The position numbers and the translations under genes were made by a program. Shown here piece after piece: positions 38,593-47,530 of a stretch of 64,000 nt of DNA. Position 1 is the stretch's first letter; every line of letters starts with the position of its first letter. The notes under the pieces are model-generated. The model worked only from the letters and a program-made list of their open reading frames with translations, was not told where the DNA came from and ran no database searches. The DNA comes from Variovorax sp. V93 (lineage in GTDB: Bacteria; Pseudomonadota; Gammaproteobacteria; Burkholderiales; Burkholderiaceae_C): positions 3,472,001-3,536,000 of the forward strand of contig NZ_AP028669.1 in the NCBI RefSeq assembly GCF_041154485.1, in the 5' to 3' direction.

Positions 38593-39546
38593 TCAGAGTC
38601 CCGCTTCTTCGAGTTGCGCGCGCGTCGGCAGGCCTTCGGTGTCGCCCAGCACCTGCACCGCGCGCGCGCCGATCCAGGCGCCGCGGCGCACGGCCTCGGG
38701 CACGCTCCTGCCTTCGAGCAAGGCGCTCACCACGCCGGCCGCAAAGCCGTCGCCCGCGCCCACGGTGTCGATCACTTCCTTCACCGGGAAGCCATCGACG
38801 CGGCCGATGCCGGCCACGTCGCTGTCATAGTAGGCGCCCGCCGCCCCAAGCTTGACGACCACGAGCTTCGCGCCGCGCTGGCGGTAGAAATGCGCAATGC
38901 CTTCCGGCGTACTCTCGCCGGTCAGCAGCAAGCCTTCCTCGATGCCCGGCAGCACCCAGTCGGCGCGCGAGGCCAGCTCGTTGATCCAGTGGCGCATCGT
39001 CTCGGTCGACGACCACAGCGTAGGCCGCAGGTTGGTGTCGAACGAAATCGTGCGGCCCGCCGCGCGCATCACCTCCATGGACTTGAGCGCAGCCTGCAGG
39101 CTGGTGTCGGAGATGGCCGCGAACACCCCGGTGGCATGCAGGTGGCGCGCCGAGCGCAGCCAGGCCTCGTCGATATCGGCCGGACCCATCTGGCTGGCGG
39201 CCGAGCCTTTGCGGTGGTATTCGACCGGCGGATCGCTGCCGTCGGTGACGCGGCCCTTGAACTGGAAGCCGGTGCGCTGCGCCGGATCGCAGATGACGTG
39301 CGAGCAGTCGATGCCCTCGCCCTTCATCGCCGCGATCAGGTAGCGCCCCATCGAGTCGGTGCCCAGGCGGCTGGCCCAGCCCACCTTGAGCCCCAGGCGC
39401 GAAAGCCCGATGGCCACGTTGGTCTCGGCGCCAGCCGTGCGCTTGTGGAACGCCTGCGCGTCCTCCAGCGGACCGGGCCGGTCGGCCACGAGCAGCAGCA
39501 TGGCTTCGCCGAACAGGGCGACGTCGAAAGCAGTGGGTTCTGTCAT
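38593..39546 (-). CDS. kguK: PfkB-family 2-ketogluconate kinase
   Basis: A 317-aa sugar kinase. The N-terminal GEAMLLLVADRPGPLEDAQAF and GGAETNVAIGLSRLG-like region (AGAETNVAIGLSRLGLKVGW) and the C-terminal anion hole DTVGAGDGFAAGVVSALL identify a PfkB kinase close to KdgK/KguK. It would phosphorylate 2-ketogluconate at C6. The start is the ATG at 39546, behind an AGGGAGAAACAC site. Neighbours kguD and kguE and the PtxS-type operator favour 2-ketogluconate over 2-keto-3-deoxygluconate. Confidence 0.87.
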   Translation of the reverse strand: MTEPTAFDVALFGEAMLLLVADRPGPLEDAQAFHKRTAGAETNVAIGLSRLGLKVGWASRLGTDSMGRYLIAAMKGEGIDCSHVICDPAQRTGFQFKGRVTDGSDPPVEYHRKGSAASQMGPADIDEAWLRSARHLHATGVFAAISDTSLQAALKSMEVMRAAGRTISFDTNLRPTLWSSTETMRHWINELASRADWVLPGIEEGLLLTGESTPEGIAHFYRQRGAKLVVVKLGAAGAYYDSDVAGIGRVDGFPVKEVIDTVGAGDGFAAGVVSALLEGRSVPEAVRRGAWIGARAVQVLGDTEGLPTRAQLEEAGL

Positions 39547-39556
39547 GTGTTTCTCC

Positions 39557-40300
39557 CTAGGCCCGCGCGGCGCGGATGAAGTCGACCTGCGCGCGCACGA
39601 CAGCCGGCAGGTCGTCTCCCGCCAGAGGATATTCGATGGCGTGCGACACGTCGGCCGGCAGCGCACGCAGCACCGCGCGCCACGGCGCGGCCGAGTCGGC
39701 CAGCGGCACCGCCACCCATTTGTGCGGCAGCCGCTGCACGCCCTTGCAATGCACGTAGCGCACGCGGCGGCCCAGCGCCTGTGCGGCCTGCAGCGGGCAC
39801 TCGCCGAGCCAGTGCCAGTTGCCCATGTCGAAGGTCATGCCCAGTTCGACACCAGCGCGGTCGGCCGCATCGAAGAAGGCCTGCAGCGCGGGCAGCGTGC
39901 CGGCGCGCACGGTCTGGTCGTTTTCGATCAGCAGTTCGACGCGGGTTTCGGCAAGCTGCACCTTCAGGCCCCAGAGCGAGCCATGCGAAGACGCGCGAAA
40001 GTCGCCGATCGACATCTTGAGCCGCCGGGCACCGAGCCGGGTTGCGGCGGCAACGCCGCGTGCCAGCGCTGCGCTGTCGAGCCAGCCGCCTTCGGCCCAG
40101 AGCCCCTCGGGGCTCGAATACACCGAGGCCAGGCCCGCCAGCAAAGGCAGCTCCGCCTCGGCGTTGCGCAGCATCTCTCCGCGCACCTCGACCGAATCGG
40201 CGCCGGCCTCCAGCGCCATCTGCGCGCACCAGAGCTGGCCATGCCGCCCCACCTCGGCCGCACCGAAGGACGACAGAGAAACCAATACCTGAAGGGACAT
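39557..40300 (-). CDS. kguE: Sugar isomerase/epimerase-like TIM-barrel protein, KguE-like
   Basis: A 247-aa AP-endonuclease-2/xylose-isomerase-like barrel. Metal-site motifs: EVRGEML near 39-45, ELLIENDQT near 121-129, GMTFDMGNWHW near 153-163, VHCKGVQ near 183-189 and HAIEYPL near 220-226. KguE belongs to the Pseudomonas kguEKTD operon. Its exact reaction is not settled. The ATG shares one base with the stop of the ATPase gene (TGATG), so the two are translationally coupled. Confidence 0.82.
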   Translation of the reverse strand: MSLQVLVSLSSFGAAEVGRHGQLWCAQMALEAGADSVEVRGEMLRNAEAELPLLAGLASVYSSPEGLWAEGGWLDSAALARGVAAATRLGARRLKMSIGDFRASSHGSLWGLKVQLAETRVELLIENDQTVRAGTLPALQAFFDAADRAGVELGMTFDMGNWHWLGECPLQAAQALGRRVRYVHCKGVQRLPHKWVAVPLADSAAPWRAVLRALPADVSHAIEYPLAGDDLPAVVRAQVDFIRAARA

Positions 40301-41055
40301 CAGTGCGCCTGGTGCGAGCTCAGGATCTGGCCGAGGAACTGGCGCGTGCGCTCGTCCTTCGGGTGGCCGAAGAACTCCTGCGGCGGCGCCTGCTCGACGA
40401 TCTTGCCGTCGGCCATGAAGATCACCCGGTCGGCCACGCTGCGGGCAAAGCCCATTTCGTGGGTCACGCACAGCATGGTCATGCCGTCTTCGGCCAGGCC
40501 GATCATGGTGTCGAGCACTTCCTTGACCATCTCGGGATCGAGCGCCGAGGTGGGCTCGTCGAACAGCATGATCTTGGGCGACATGCACAGCGCGCGCGCA
40601 ATCGCCACGCGCTGCTGCTGTCCGCCCGAGAGCTGGCTCGGGTACTTGTTCGCCTGCTCGGGAATGCGCACGCGCGTGAGGTATTTCATGGCCACTTCTT
40701 CGGCCTGCGCCTTGGTCATGCCGCGCGAACGCATCGGCGCGAGCGTGCAGTTCTCCAGGATGGTGAGGTGCGGGAACAGGTTGAACTGCTGGAACACCAT
40801 GCCCACTTCGGCACGCACCGCGTCGACGTTCTTGCCACCGGCCGTGAGGTCGATGCCGTCGACCACGATGCGGCCCTTCTGCACCGTTTCGAGCCGGTTG
40901 ATGCAGCGGATGAGCGTGGACTTGCCCGAGCCCGAAGGCCCGCAGATCACGATGCGCTCGCCCTGGCGCACCGACAGGTCGATGCCGGTCAACACCTGGA
41001 ATTCACCGTACCACTTGTTGACCGCTTCCATGCGGATGATCGATTCCGTCGTCAT
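40300..41055 (-). CDS. Polar-amino-acid-type ABC importer ATP-binding protein
   Basis: A 251-aa GlnQ/HisP-type ATPase with Walker A GPSGSGKS (39-46), Q-loop [10 protein letters not shown], signature LSGGQQQR, Walker [14 protein letters not shown] and H-loop VTHEM. All motifs are canonical. It belongs to a four-part importer with the binding protein and two permeases upstream. Such transporters normally take amino acids, but this one sits within a kgu operon under a PtxS-type operator, so 2-ketogluconate or a related sugar acid is the likely cargo. Confidence 0.92.
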   Translation of the reverse strand: MTTESIIRMEAVNKWYGEFQVLTGIDLSVRQGERIVICGPSGSGKSTLIRCINRLETVQKGRIVVDGIDLTAGGKNVDAVRAEVGMVFQQFNLFPHLTILENCTLAPMRSRGMTKAQAEEVAMKYLTRVRIPEQANKYPSQLSGGQQQRVAIARALCMSPKIMLFDEPTSALDPEMVKEVLDTMIGLAEDGMTMLCVTHEMGFARSVADRVIFMADGKIVEQAPPQEFFGHPKDERTRQFLGQILSSHQAH

Positions 41056-41087
41056 GCCAGGATTCCTTCTTCTTCAGCCTTCGAAGC

Positions 41088-41894
41088 TCACTGCATCTTG
41101 GGCAGGTCGGCCTGCAGCCACTTCTGGTAGAGCTTGTTGAGCTCGCCATTGGCGGTGTTCTTCGCCACGAATTCGTTCACGGCCTTGTGCAGCTCTTCCT
41201 GGCCCGGGCGCATCGCGATGCCCATCGACTGCTGCACCAGCGTGAACTTGTTTTCGTAGGTGCCGGCCGGCACGCGCTTGGCGATCTGCGCCGCCACGGT
41301 GACCGAGCAGCCGATCGCGTCGACCTGGCCCGAGATCAGCGCCTGCATGGCCGAGGCGTCGTCGTCGAAGCGGCGGATCTCGGTGCCTTCGGGCGCGGCC
41401 TTGGTCACGGCCACGTCCTGCGTGGAAGCACGGGCCACGCCCACGCGCAGGCCCTTCAGGTCGCCGGCCGCCTTGATGGGCGTCTTGGTGGCGCCGTACA
41501 GCACGATGGTGGCGGCCGCATAGGGCTGCGAGAACTGCACCTGCTTGGCGCGCTCGGGCGTGATGGCCAGCGAGGCGACCAGCACGTCGACCTTGTTGGT
41601 CAGCAGGAAGGGAATGCGGTTCGGGCCGGTCACCGGCACGATGTTGGCCTTGACGCCCCAGTCCTTGGCCAGCAGCTTGGCCACGTCGGCGTCGTAGCCG
41701 TCGGGCTGGTTCTGTGCATTGGTGGTGCCGTAGGGCGGAAAGTCGACCAGCATGCCGATGGTGATCTCGCCCTTCTTCTTGATGTCGGCCACGGACTGTG
41801 CCGAGGCGAAGGAGGCGAACACGGTGAGCGCGGCGCCCAGTCCCAGGGATGCGAGGGCTGCCAGCGCTGCGCGGCGGGTGGTGGTACGGGTCAT
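41088..41894 (-). CDS. ABC importer substrate-binding protein, family 3
   Basis: A 268-aa periplasmic protein with a signal peptide (RRAALAALASLGLGAALTVFASFASA; the twin Arg may be incidental). Core: GEITIGMLVDFPPYGTTNAQNQPDGYDADVAKLLAKDWG, LLTNKVDVLVASLAITPERAKQVQFSQPY and VDAIGCSVTVAAQIAKRV. The fold is that of amino-acid-binding proteins. The pocket residue pattern cannot be read by eye for a carboxylated sugar, so 2-ketogluconate as ligand is inferred from the operon. Confidence 0.9.
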   Translation of the reverse strand: MTRTTTRRAALAALASLGLGAALTVFASFASAQSVADIKKKGEITIGMLVDFPPYGTTNAQNQPDGYDADVAKLLAKDWGVKANIVPVTGPNRIPFLLTNKVDVLVASLAITPERAKQVQFSQPYAAATIVLYGATKTPIKAAGDLKGLRVGVARASTQDVAVTKAAPEGTEIRRFDDDASAMQALISGQVDAIGCSVTVAAQIAKRVPAGTYENKFTLVQQSMGIAMRPGQEELHKAVNEFVAKNTANGELNKLYQKWLQADLPKMQ

Positions 41895-41943
41895 GGAAAG
41901 TGTCTCCTGGATAAAGAAGGAAGCAATGAGAAAGGGAAAGGAA

Positions 41944-42597
41944 TCAGCGGGCCAACGCACGGGCACGCTTGCGCTCCATGCGGGCTGCAAGCAGCGACAG
42001 CGGCCAGCAGATCGCAAAGTAGATGGCAGCCACCACCGAGAACACGACCAGCGGCTGGAAGGTGGCGTTGTTGACGATCTGCCCGGCGCGCGTGACCTCG
42101 ACGAAGCCGATGATCGCGGCAAGCGACGTGCCCTTGATGATCTGCACCACGTAGCCCACCGTGGGCGCGAGCGCGATCTTCAGCGCCTGCGGCAGCACCA
42201 CGTCGCGCATGCGCGCCGCATACTTGAGGTTGAGCGCCTGAGCGGCCTCCCACTGGCCGCGCGGAATGGCCTCGATGCAGCCGCGCCAGATCTCGCCGAG
42301 GAAGGCGGCGCTGTTCAGGATGAGCGCGACGCCGGCCGCCACCCAGGGGTTGATGTCCAGCCCCAGCACCGGCGCGCCGAAGAACACCAGGAACAGCTGC
42401 AGCAGCAGCGGCGTGCCCTGGAAGATCTGGATGAAGGTGGTCGACACGCCGCGCGCCCACGCCGACTCCGACGTGCGCATGAGCGCGATGATCAACCCCA
42501 GGATCGCGCCGCCCACGAAGGCAATGGCCGACAGCGCAAGCGTCCACTTGGCTGCTTCGAGGATGAAAAGGAATTCGGGAAAGCCGAAGGTACGCAT
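41944..42597 (-). CDS. Polar-amino-acid-type ABC importer permease 2
   Basis: A 217-aa inner-membrane permease with about five membrane segments. The HisM/GlnP-type motif is FQGTPLLLQLFLVFFGAP, followed by AAFLGEIWRGCIEAIPRGQWEAAQALNL, the EAA loop. The start is the ATG at 42597. The long upstream frame overlaps the partner permease gene and is a shadow. It pairs with the permease at 42627-43298. Confidence 0.92.
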   Translation of the reverse strand: MRTFGFPEFLFILEAAKWTLALSAIAFVGGAILGLIIALMRTSESAWARGVSTTFIQIFQGTPLLLQLFLVFFGAPVLGLDINPWVAAGVALILNSAAFLGEIWRGCIEAIPRGQWEAAQALNLKYAARMRDVVLPQALKIALAPTVGYVVQIIKGTSLAAIIGFVEVTRAGQIVNNATFQPLVVFSVVAAIYFAICWPLSLLAARMERKRARALAR

Positions 42598-42626
42598 GGT
42601 TTTTTCCTGCTCCGCTCTGGGGCCTG

Positions 42627-43298
42627 CTACCGGCGGTCCGGGTAATTGAGCGTGCGCTTGTAGATCAGCTTGAACATCGCCGAGAAGGCCAGCGCCAGCG
42701 CCAGGTAGATGGCGGCCACCACGATGTAGATCTCGAAGCTGCGGAAGGTCTGCGACTGCAGGTTGGCCGCCACCGAGGTCAGGTCGTCGGCCGAGATGAC
42801 CGACACCACGGCCGAGCTCAGCATCAGCAAAATGAACTGGCTCGTGAGCGCCGGGTAAATGGCCTTGAGCGCGGGCTTGATGATCACGAAGCGGAAGATC
42901 TCCCAGGGCTTGAGGTTGAGCGCCCGGCCCGCCTCGATCTGCCCCTTGGGAATCGACTCGATGCCCGCGCGGATGATTTCCGTGGCGTAGGCGCCGAGGT
43001 TCACCACCATGGCCACCAGCGCGGCCGTCTGCGGCGACCAGCGCAGCCCGATGGCCGGCAGCGCGAAGAAAAAGAAGAACAGCTGCACGAGGAACGGCGT
43101 GTTGCGGATCACCTCGATGTAGGCGTTGACGATGAAGCGCAGCCAGCCCGGCCCCGAGGTCTTGCCCCAGGCGCAAAAAATCGCGACCACCAGGCCCAGC
43201 AGCGTGGCCACGAGCGAGAGCTGGATCGTGATCCAGGTGCCCTTGAGCAGCAGCGGCCAGGCAGCGAAGACGGCGTCGAATTGAAACTGGTAGTTCAT
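42627..43298 (-). CDS. Polar-amino-acid-type ABC importer permease 1
   Basis: A 223-aa permease, first gene of the kgu operon. Motifs: YIEVIRNTPFLVQLFFFFFALP, then GAYATEIIRAGIESIPKGQIEAGRALNL (EAA loop). The start is the ATG at 43298. A frame to 43343 exists but carries extra residues without homology-like features. The operon promoter and PtxS-type site lie 55-75 bp upstream. Confidence 0.92.
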   Translation of the reverse strand: MNYQFQFDAVFAAWPLLLKGTWITIQLSLVATLLGLVVAIFCAWGKTSGPGWLRFIVNAYIEVIRNTPFLVQLFFFFFALPAIGLRWSPQTAALVAMVVNLGAYATEIIRAGIESIPKGQIEAGRALNLKPWEIFRFVIIKPALKAIYPALTSQFILLMLSSAVVSVISADDLTSVAANLQSQTFRSFEIYIVVAAIYLALALAFSAMFKLIYKRTLNYPDRR

Positions 43299-43352
43299 GG
43301 GTGGGGCGAGCACGGCATGGCCGCGCGCATGCCTCGAAAGCAATGCTTGCAG

Positions 43353-43372
43353 CTTATATGAAACCGGTTTCA
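43353..43372 (-). promoter_or_regulatory. PtxS-type operator with adjoining -10 element of the kgu operon
   Basis: TGAAACCGGTTTCA (43359-43372) is a perfect 14-bp palindrome identical to the recognition sequence known for Pseudomonas PtxS. On the minus strand it is followed directly by TATAAG (43358-43353), a good -10 element, so the operator would fill the spacer of the promoter and block RNA polymerase. A -35 box is weak (GGCTTG, about 17 bp upstream). It could also affect the divergent CorA-like gene, which starts 62 bp away. Confidence 0.8.
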
Positions 43373-43433
43373 GGCCAAGCCAGGGATTTCCCTAGGTCAG
43401 TGTTTCGACAGCCCTTCTGCCTACACTCGCGCG

Positions 43434-45134
43434 ATGCTGAATACATCCGAGGCCATCGCGTCCGCAGGGACAGTTGCCCCCCCTGCCGTGCAGCATTTCC
43501 GGCAGGCCCTGCTCTGGCCCCTGCGGCTCGTGCCGGCGCCCGACGCCAAGCCCACGCACCACGGCCCCTGGCACCTGCTGCGCGAGATGGGCGAAGCCTC
43601 GCCCTGGCGCGAGGAGATCGACGAATACACCGGCGACAGCAGCCGCTTCCACGAGCGGCACTACAACGAGTTCGTGAGCTTCCTGCCCTACGTGCAGCGC
43701 TTTCTCTACGGCGAGGGCCGCTCGAAGAACAAGAACGGCGCGGACACCGGCAGCGACGGCGATTCGCCGATGCGCATCTTCCGCCGCCACGACATCGCGG
43801 CCGTGCGCGTGGTGGCGCAGCAGGGCGACGCGCCGATCACGCTCGACGTGGTGCATTGCGACCTGTATTTCTTCTTCGACATCGACGTGGTGCTGCTGAA
43901 CCTGGAGGTCGGCGCCAACCACCTGAGCCTTGCACAGGCGCAGGACCTGCTCTACCGCTTCGGCCGCGCCTACCCCGCGGGCTGGAACGCCGAGGGCGGC
44001 GCGCTGCATTGCATGGCCAGCGTCGAATGGCTGGCCGCCGACGGCCGTGTGCTCGCGCGCTCGGATGCGCAGCAGCGCGAAGCCTTTCTCTCGCACGTGG
44101 CCCAGCACCGCGCACCGCGCATCTCGGCCCACTGGGCCTACCTGATGCAGCCGCTGGTGAGCGACCATTCCGACGAGCCCGGCGCGCTGCGCTACCGGCA
44201 GATCGAGTACTACCGCATGCCGCTGATGGCCTACCTTTCGCTCGACGATCCCAAGCGCCTCTCGCGCAACGACTTCATCCGGCTCGGTCTCGTCACCGGC
44301 GCCGCCGAGGCCGATGCAGCGCAACGCGCCCACCTGCCCTACGCGGAGCAGCATCTGGAGGACTTCGAACGCCGCTACTGCTACGACCGCTTCTGGGTCG
44401 ATGCGGGCGCCGCGCCCAACACGCGCTACCTGTGCAACGGCCATGCGCTGATCGTGGTGGGCGATGCCCGCTCGGAGTTCTTCTGCTGCCGCGACCGCGG
44501 CGTGCTCGCGCAGTTCCGCCACCAGCACTTCCTGCTGTTCCTGATTGCGCATTTCCAGAAGGCGGCGCTCTTGATGTTCTCGGACCAGCTGGTCGAGGCG
44601 CTCAAGCGGCTCGACATCCACAGCACACCGAGCGTGAAGCAGTTCAAGCGCGCGATCCGTTCGAGCTTCGAGCGCTTCCTGCGCTTCACGCACCGCTACT
44701 GGTTCCACGAGATCTCGGAGCAGGCGCAGGTGCGCGCGCTCTCCCACATGTGCACCGCGCACCTCGGGCTCGACCCGCTCTACGACGAGGTCAAGGCGCG
44801 CATCGCCGACATGAACACCTACCTGGACGCCGACAGCCTGCGCCGGCAGGCCAGCACCGTGGTGCGGCTCACGGTGGTCACGCTGTTCGGCCTGATCGGC
44901 ACGGTGACGACGGGCTTCCTCGGCATGAACCTGCTGGCCGAGGCCGATGCGCCGCTGTGGCGCAAGGCGCTCTGGTTCGGCGTGGTGTTCGTCTTCACGA
45001 CCTGGCTCACGATCTACACCATGGTGAAGTCGCAGCGGCTGTCGGACTTCATCGACGCGCTGTCGAACGACCGGCTGAGCTTCAAGGGCAAGCTGGCCGC
45101 GCTCGCGCGCGTGTGGCGGCGCGGCGCGGATTGA
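43434..45134 (+). CDS. CorA-like membrane protein with long N-terminal domain
   Basis: A 566-aa protein. Residues 1-440 are a large soluble domain I cannot assign beyond similarity to the cytoplasmic part of CorA-like channels. It is followed by a long helix (TYLDADSLRRQASTVVRL) and two C-terminal membrane segments: VVTLFGLIGTVTTGFLGMNLL with the GMN pore motif near 497, and ALWFGVVFVFTTWLTIYTMV. The GMN motif marks divalent-cation channels of the CorA group. The protein is much longer than typical CorA (about 320-370 aa). The exact ion is unknown. Confidence 0.8.
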   Translation: MLNTSEAIASAGTVAPPAVQHFRQALLWPLRLVPAPDAKPTHHGPWHLLREMGEASPWREEIDEYTGDSSRFHERHYNEFVSFLPYVQRFLYGEGRSKNKNGADTGSDGDSPMRIFRRHDIAAVRVVAQQGDAPITLDVVHCDLYFFFDIDVVLLNLEVGANHLSLAQAQDLLYRFGRAYPAGWNAEGGALHCMASVEWLAADGRVLARSDAQQREAFLSHVAQHRAPRISAHWAYLMQPLVSDHSDEPGALRYRQIEYYRMPLMAYLSLDDPKRLSRNDFIRLGLVTGAAEADAAQRAHLPYAEQHLEDFERRYCYDRFWVDAGAAPNTRYLCNGHALIVVGDARSEFFCCRDRGVLAQFRHQHFLLFLIAHFQKAALLMFSDQLVEALKRLDIHSTPSVKQFKRAIRSSFERFLRFTHRYWFHEISEQAQVRALSHMCTAHLGLDPLYDEVKARIADMNTYLDADSLRRQASTVVRLTVVTLFGLIGTVTTGFLGMNLLAEADAPLWRKALWFGVVFVFTTWLTIYTMVKSQRLSDFIDALSNDRLSFKGKLAALARVWRRGAD

Positions 45135-45138
45135 ACGG

Positions 45139-45669
45139 TCAGAACACGATCTTCGCGCTGGGCACCGCGCGGATCGGCACGCCGAAGCTCGTGATATCCG
45201 ACAGCGTGGCGTTGTGGTGGGCGCGGATGAAGTCGCCGGTGGCGTGCGGCTTGTCGTGCGAAGTGTGCGCGTCGGCCGCGAGCACGACCTCGTAGCCCAG
45301 CGCAGCGGCACGCCGCGCGGTGGTGTCCACGCAGAACTCCGACGAGTAGCCGCAGATCACCACGCACTGCACCCCATGCCCCGCGAGCCATGCTTGCAGC
45401 GGCGTGCGCAGGAACGAATCGGCCGTGGCCTTGCGGATCTTGGTGTCGCGCGGATCGACCTCCAGCGCGCCGGAAAGCTGCCAGCGCTCGGAATCGAATT
45501 CGAGGTCGACGGCGTTCTCGTGCTGGATGAAAGCCACCGGCACGCCCGCGGCACGGGCACGCGCGGTGAGGCCATTGATCCGCTGCGCAACCTCGGCAGC
45601 CTCGTGGGGACGCGGCAGGTCGTCATAGAGGCCACGCTGCATGTCGATGACGAGAACGGCAGTTTTCAT
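45139..45669 (-). CDS. Isochorismatase-family cysteine hydrolase
   Basis: A 176-aa cytoplasmic hydrolase. The triad is visible: Asp9 in VIDMQ, Lys80 in KIRKATADSF and Cys113 in YSSEFCVDTT; the family's cis-peptide lies in GYSSEFC. Members cut amides such as nicotinamide, carbamoyl compounds or peroxyureidoacrylate; nothing here decides the substrate. It is convergent with the CorA-like gene, 4 bp apart. Confidence 0.92.
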   Translation of the reverse strand: MKTAVLVIDMQRGLYDDLPRPHEAAEVAQRINGLTARARAAGVPVAFIQHENAVDLEFDSERWQLSGALEVDPRDTKIRKATADSFLRTPLQAWLAGHGVQCVVICGYSSEFCVDTTARRAAALGYEVVLAADAHTSHDKPHATGDFIRAHHNATLSDITSFGVPIRAVPSAKIVF

Positions 45670-45739
45670 GGGGGGAGGAGAAGGCAGGACCCTGGACCGC
45701 CCCGAGTATGACGCCGGTGCCCGCCGGAGGGCGCTTTCT

Positions 45740-47332
45740 TCAACTCCAGGCGCTCACCTCCAGCCGCACCTTGCCGCTGATGCCGGGCGCCGCCGGTGCC
45801 GCGCCCAGGCTCGACAGCGGCACGATGAACTGCAGCTTGCCGTCGGCCAGCTGCTTCGGGCTGATCGGCAGCGACGCCTGCCCCGCGGTGTCTGTCTGCC
45901 AGCCGTACTTCACGTTCCAGTTCTGCGCCGGGTCGTCGGCCCGGGGCGGCGCGATCTCGATCACCAGCGTGTCGCGGAACAGCGAGCTGCCTTCGTAATG
46001 GCCGTCGAGCCAGAACTTCTTGTTCACCTGGTAGTCGGGCACGCGCACGCCGAGCGTCATCGCGTAGGCCAGCGTCGGCCGGTCCTGCTTCACGCGCGCC
46101 TTGTTGGCGAGGAACACGGTCGAGAGATAGATCGAGCGGCGCTCGGGCTTCTCGGGGTCGGTCAGTTCCTTGTGCGTGCGGCAGGCGGGCGAATCCTCTT
46201 CGGCCACGCGCCGGCTCAGGTACCAGCGCTTGCCGCGGGGCGCGGCCAAAAGCTCGACCTGGTAGAGCGCGTCGATATCGGCGTCCTTGGGCAAGTCGGG
46301 CGGCAGGGTCACGCCCTCGACCTCGAACCAGAGATCGACGCGCACGTCGCCGAAGAGAAAACGCACCAGGTTCTGGTAGGCCTCCTCGGAATTGACGATG
46401 CCGAAGTAGCCCGAATGCGAACGAAAGGCGTAGGCGGTGGCCACCGGCTTGCTGCGCTTCGCATCGTCGATGGACCAGAGCGAGGCGTTCTCGATGCGCA
46501 CCAGTCCGTCGCTGCCGTGGCCCGCGAACATGCGCGAGAGGCCCTTGGCGGCCTCGTAATCGCCGCGGTTGGAGCCCACCATGCAGAAGAAGCGCTCGGC
46601 CGGAAACGCGGCCGCCGGCAGGTAGTCCATGCGGCCGTCGACCGGCGCCGTGGCCAGGAACTCCGACATGCGCTCGCGGTTGAAGGTGTTCATCTCGTTG
46701 GCCGTGAGCCAGGCCGGCACGTTGATGCCGCCCATGTCGATGCCGTTGTGCGGCGTGGCGTAGGTGAACACCTTGTCGACGCAGGCGCGCGCCGCCGCAT
46801 CGCCGAGCGCCGGGTTCTGCAGGAAGGCACGCACCACCAGCCCGCCCATCGAATGCGCCACCAGGTAGCAGCGGAAATCGGCCGCTGCAAAAGCGGGACC
46901 CTCGCGCAGCGCCACCAGGTCGCGCACGCGAAGGATCAGCTTGCTCAGACCCTGCGCATACACCTTCACGTCGCGCGACTTGCCATCGCCGAGCAATTCG
47001 GATCCGCTGTCGTAGTAGCGGTAGATGACGATCGATGCGGCCGGAATGCCGTCCACGTCCTTGCCGGTTTCATCGGGCGAAGGCTTCCAGTCGTTGTCGA
47101 GAATGTCCAGGCCGTTCTGGTAGACGCTCTGGTACTGGAAGTCGGCCAGGAGGCGCACCACCGGCGATTCGAAGACGAACTTCTGCGCCGGCGCATCCTT
47201 CTTCACGGTGGCGCGGTAGACCGTGGAGCCCACGTTGAATCCGCAGAACGGATCGGCGGCGGTGTCGTCGCGCTCGGCCTCTGTCATGGCATAGCCGCGC
47301 ACGTAGATGATGGGATAGCGGTTGCTGCTCAT
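45740..47332 (-). CDS. Alpha/beta-hydrolase, lipase/esterase-like
   Basis: A 530-aa protein without a signal peptide. Strand and oxyanion block YPIIYVRGYAM at the N terminus, nucleophile elbow AHSMGG with Ser161, then YATPHNGIDMGGINVPAW, as in PGAP1/LipA-like hydrolases. A C-terminal beta-rich part of about 200 residues (from WFEVEGVTLP) may bind the substrate or partner. AAGGAGG lies before the ATG at 47332. The lack of an export signal suggests an intracellular or T6SS-like use, but there is no secretion gene beside it. Confidence 0.82.
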   Translation of the reverse strand: MSSNRYPIIYVRGYAMTEAERDDTAADPFCGFNVGSTVYRATVKKDAPAQKFVFESPVVRLLADFQYQSVYQNGLDILDNDWKPSPDETGKDVDGIPAASIVIYRYYDSGSELLGDGKSRDVKVYAQGLSKLILRVRDLVALREGPAFAAADFRCYLVAHSMGGLVVRAFLQNPALGDAAARACVDKVFTYATPHNGIDMGGINVPAWLTANEMNTFNRERMSEFLATAPVDGRMDYLPAAAFPAERFFCMVGSNRGDYEAAKGLSRMFAGHGSDGLVRIENASLWSIDDAKRSKPVATAYAFRSHSGYFGIVNSEEAYQNLVRFLFGDVRVDLWFEVEGVTLPPDLPKDADIDALYQVELLAAPRGKRWYLSRRVAEEDSPACRTHKELTDPEKPERRSIYLSTVFLANKARVKQDRPTLAYAMTLGVRVPDYQVNKKFWLDGHYEGSSLFRDTLVIEIAPPRADDPAQNWNVKYGWQTDTAGQASLPISPKQLADGKLQFIVPLSSLGAAPAAPGISGKVRLEVSAWS

Positions 47333-47530
47333 GGTGTGATCGCCTCCTTGAAGCCCGCGGAACGTGGCGCGCTTCAGTGTGCCGCGCGATCCCGCAGGCA
47401 GCCATAGAACGCATGGCCTACGACAAGCGGCACGGGAATGTCCCTGTGCGCCGAATGTTTCTGCCGCTGAAACCATTGGCCGCCACGCGGCGGCTAAGCT
47501 CGCGCCGCAAAAACCCGACAACACCTCGCC

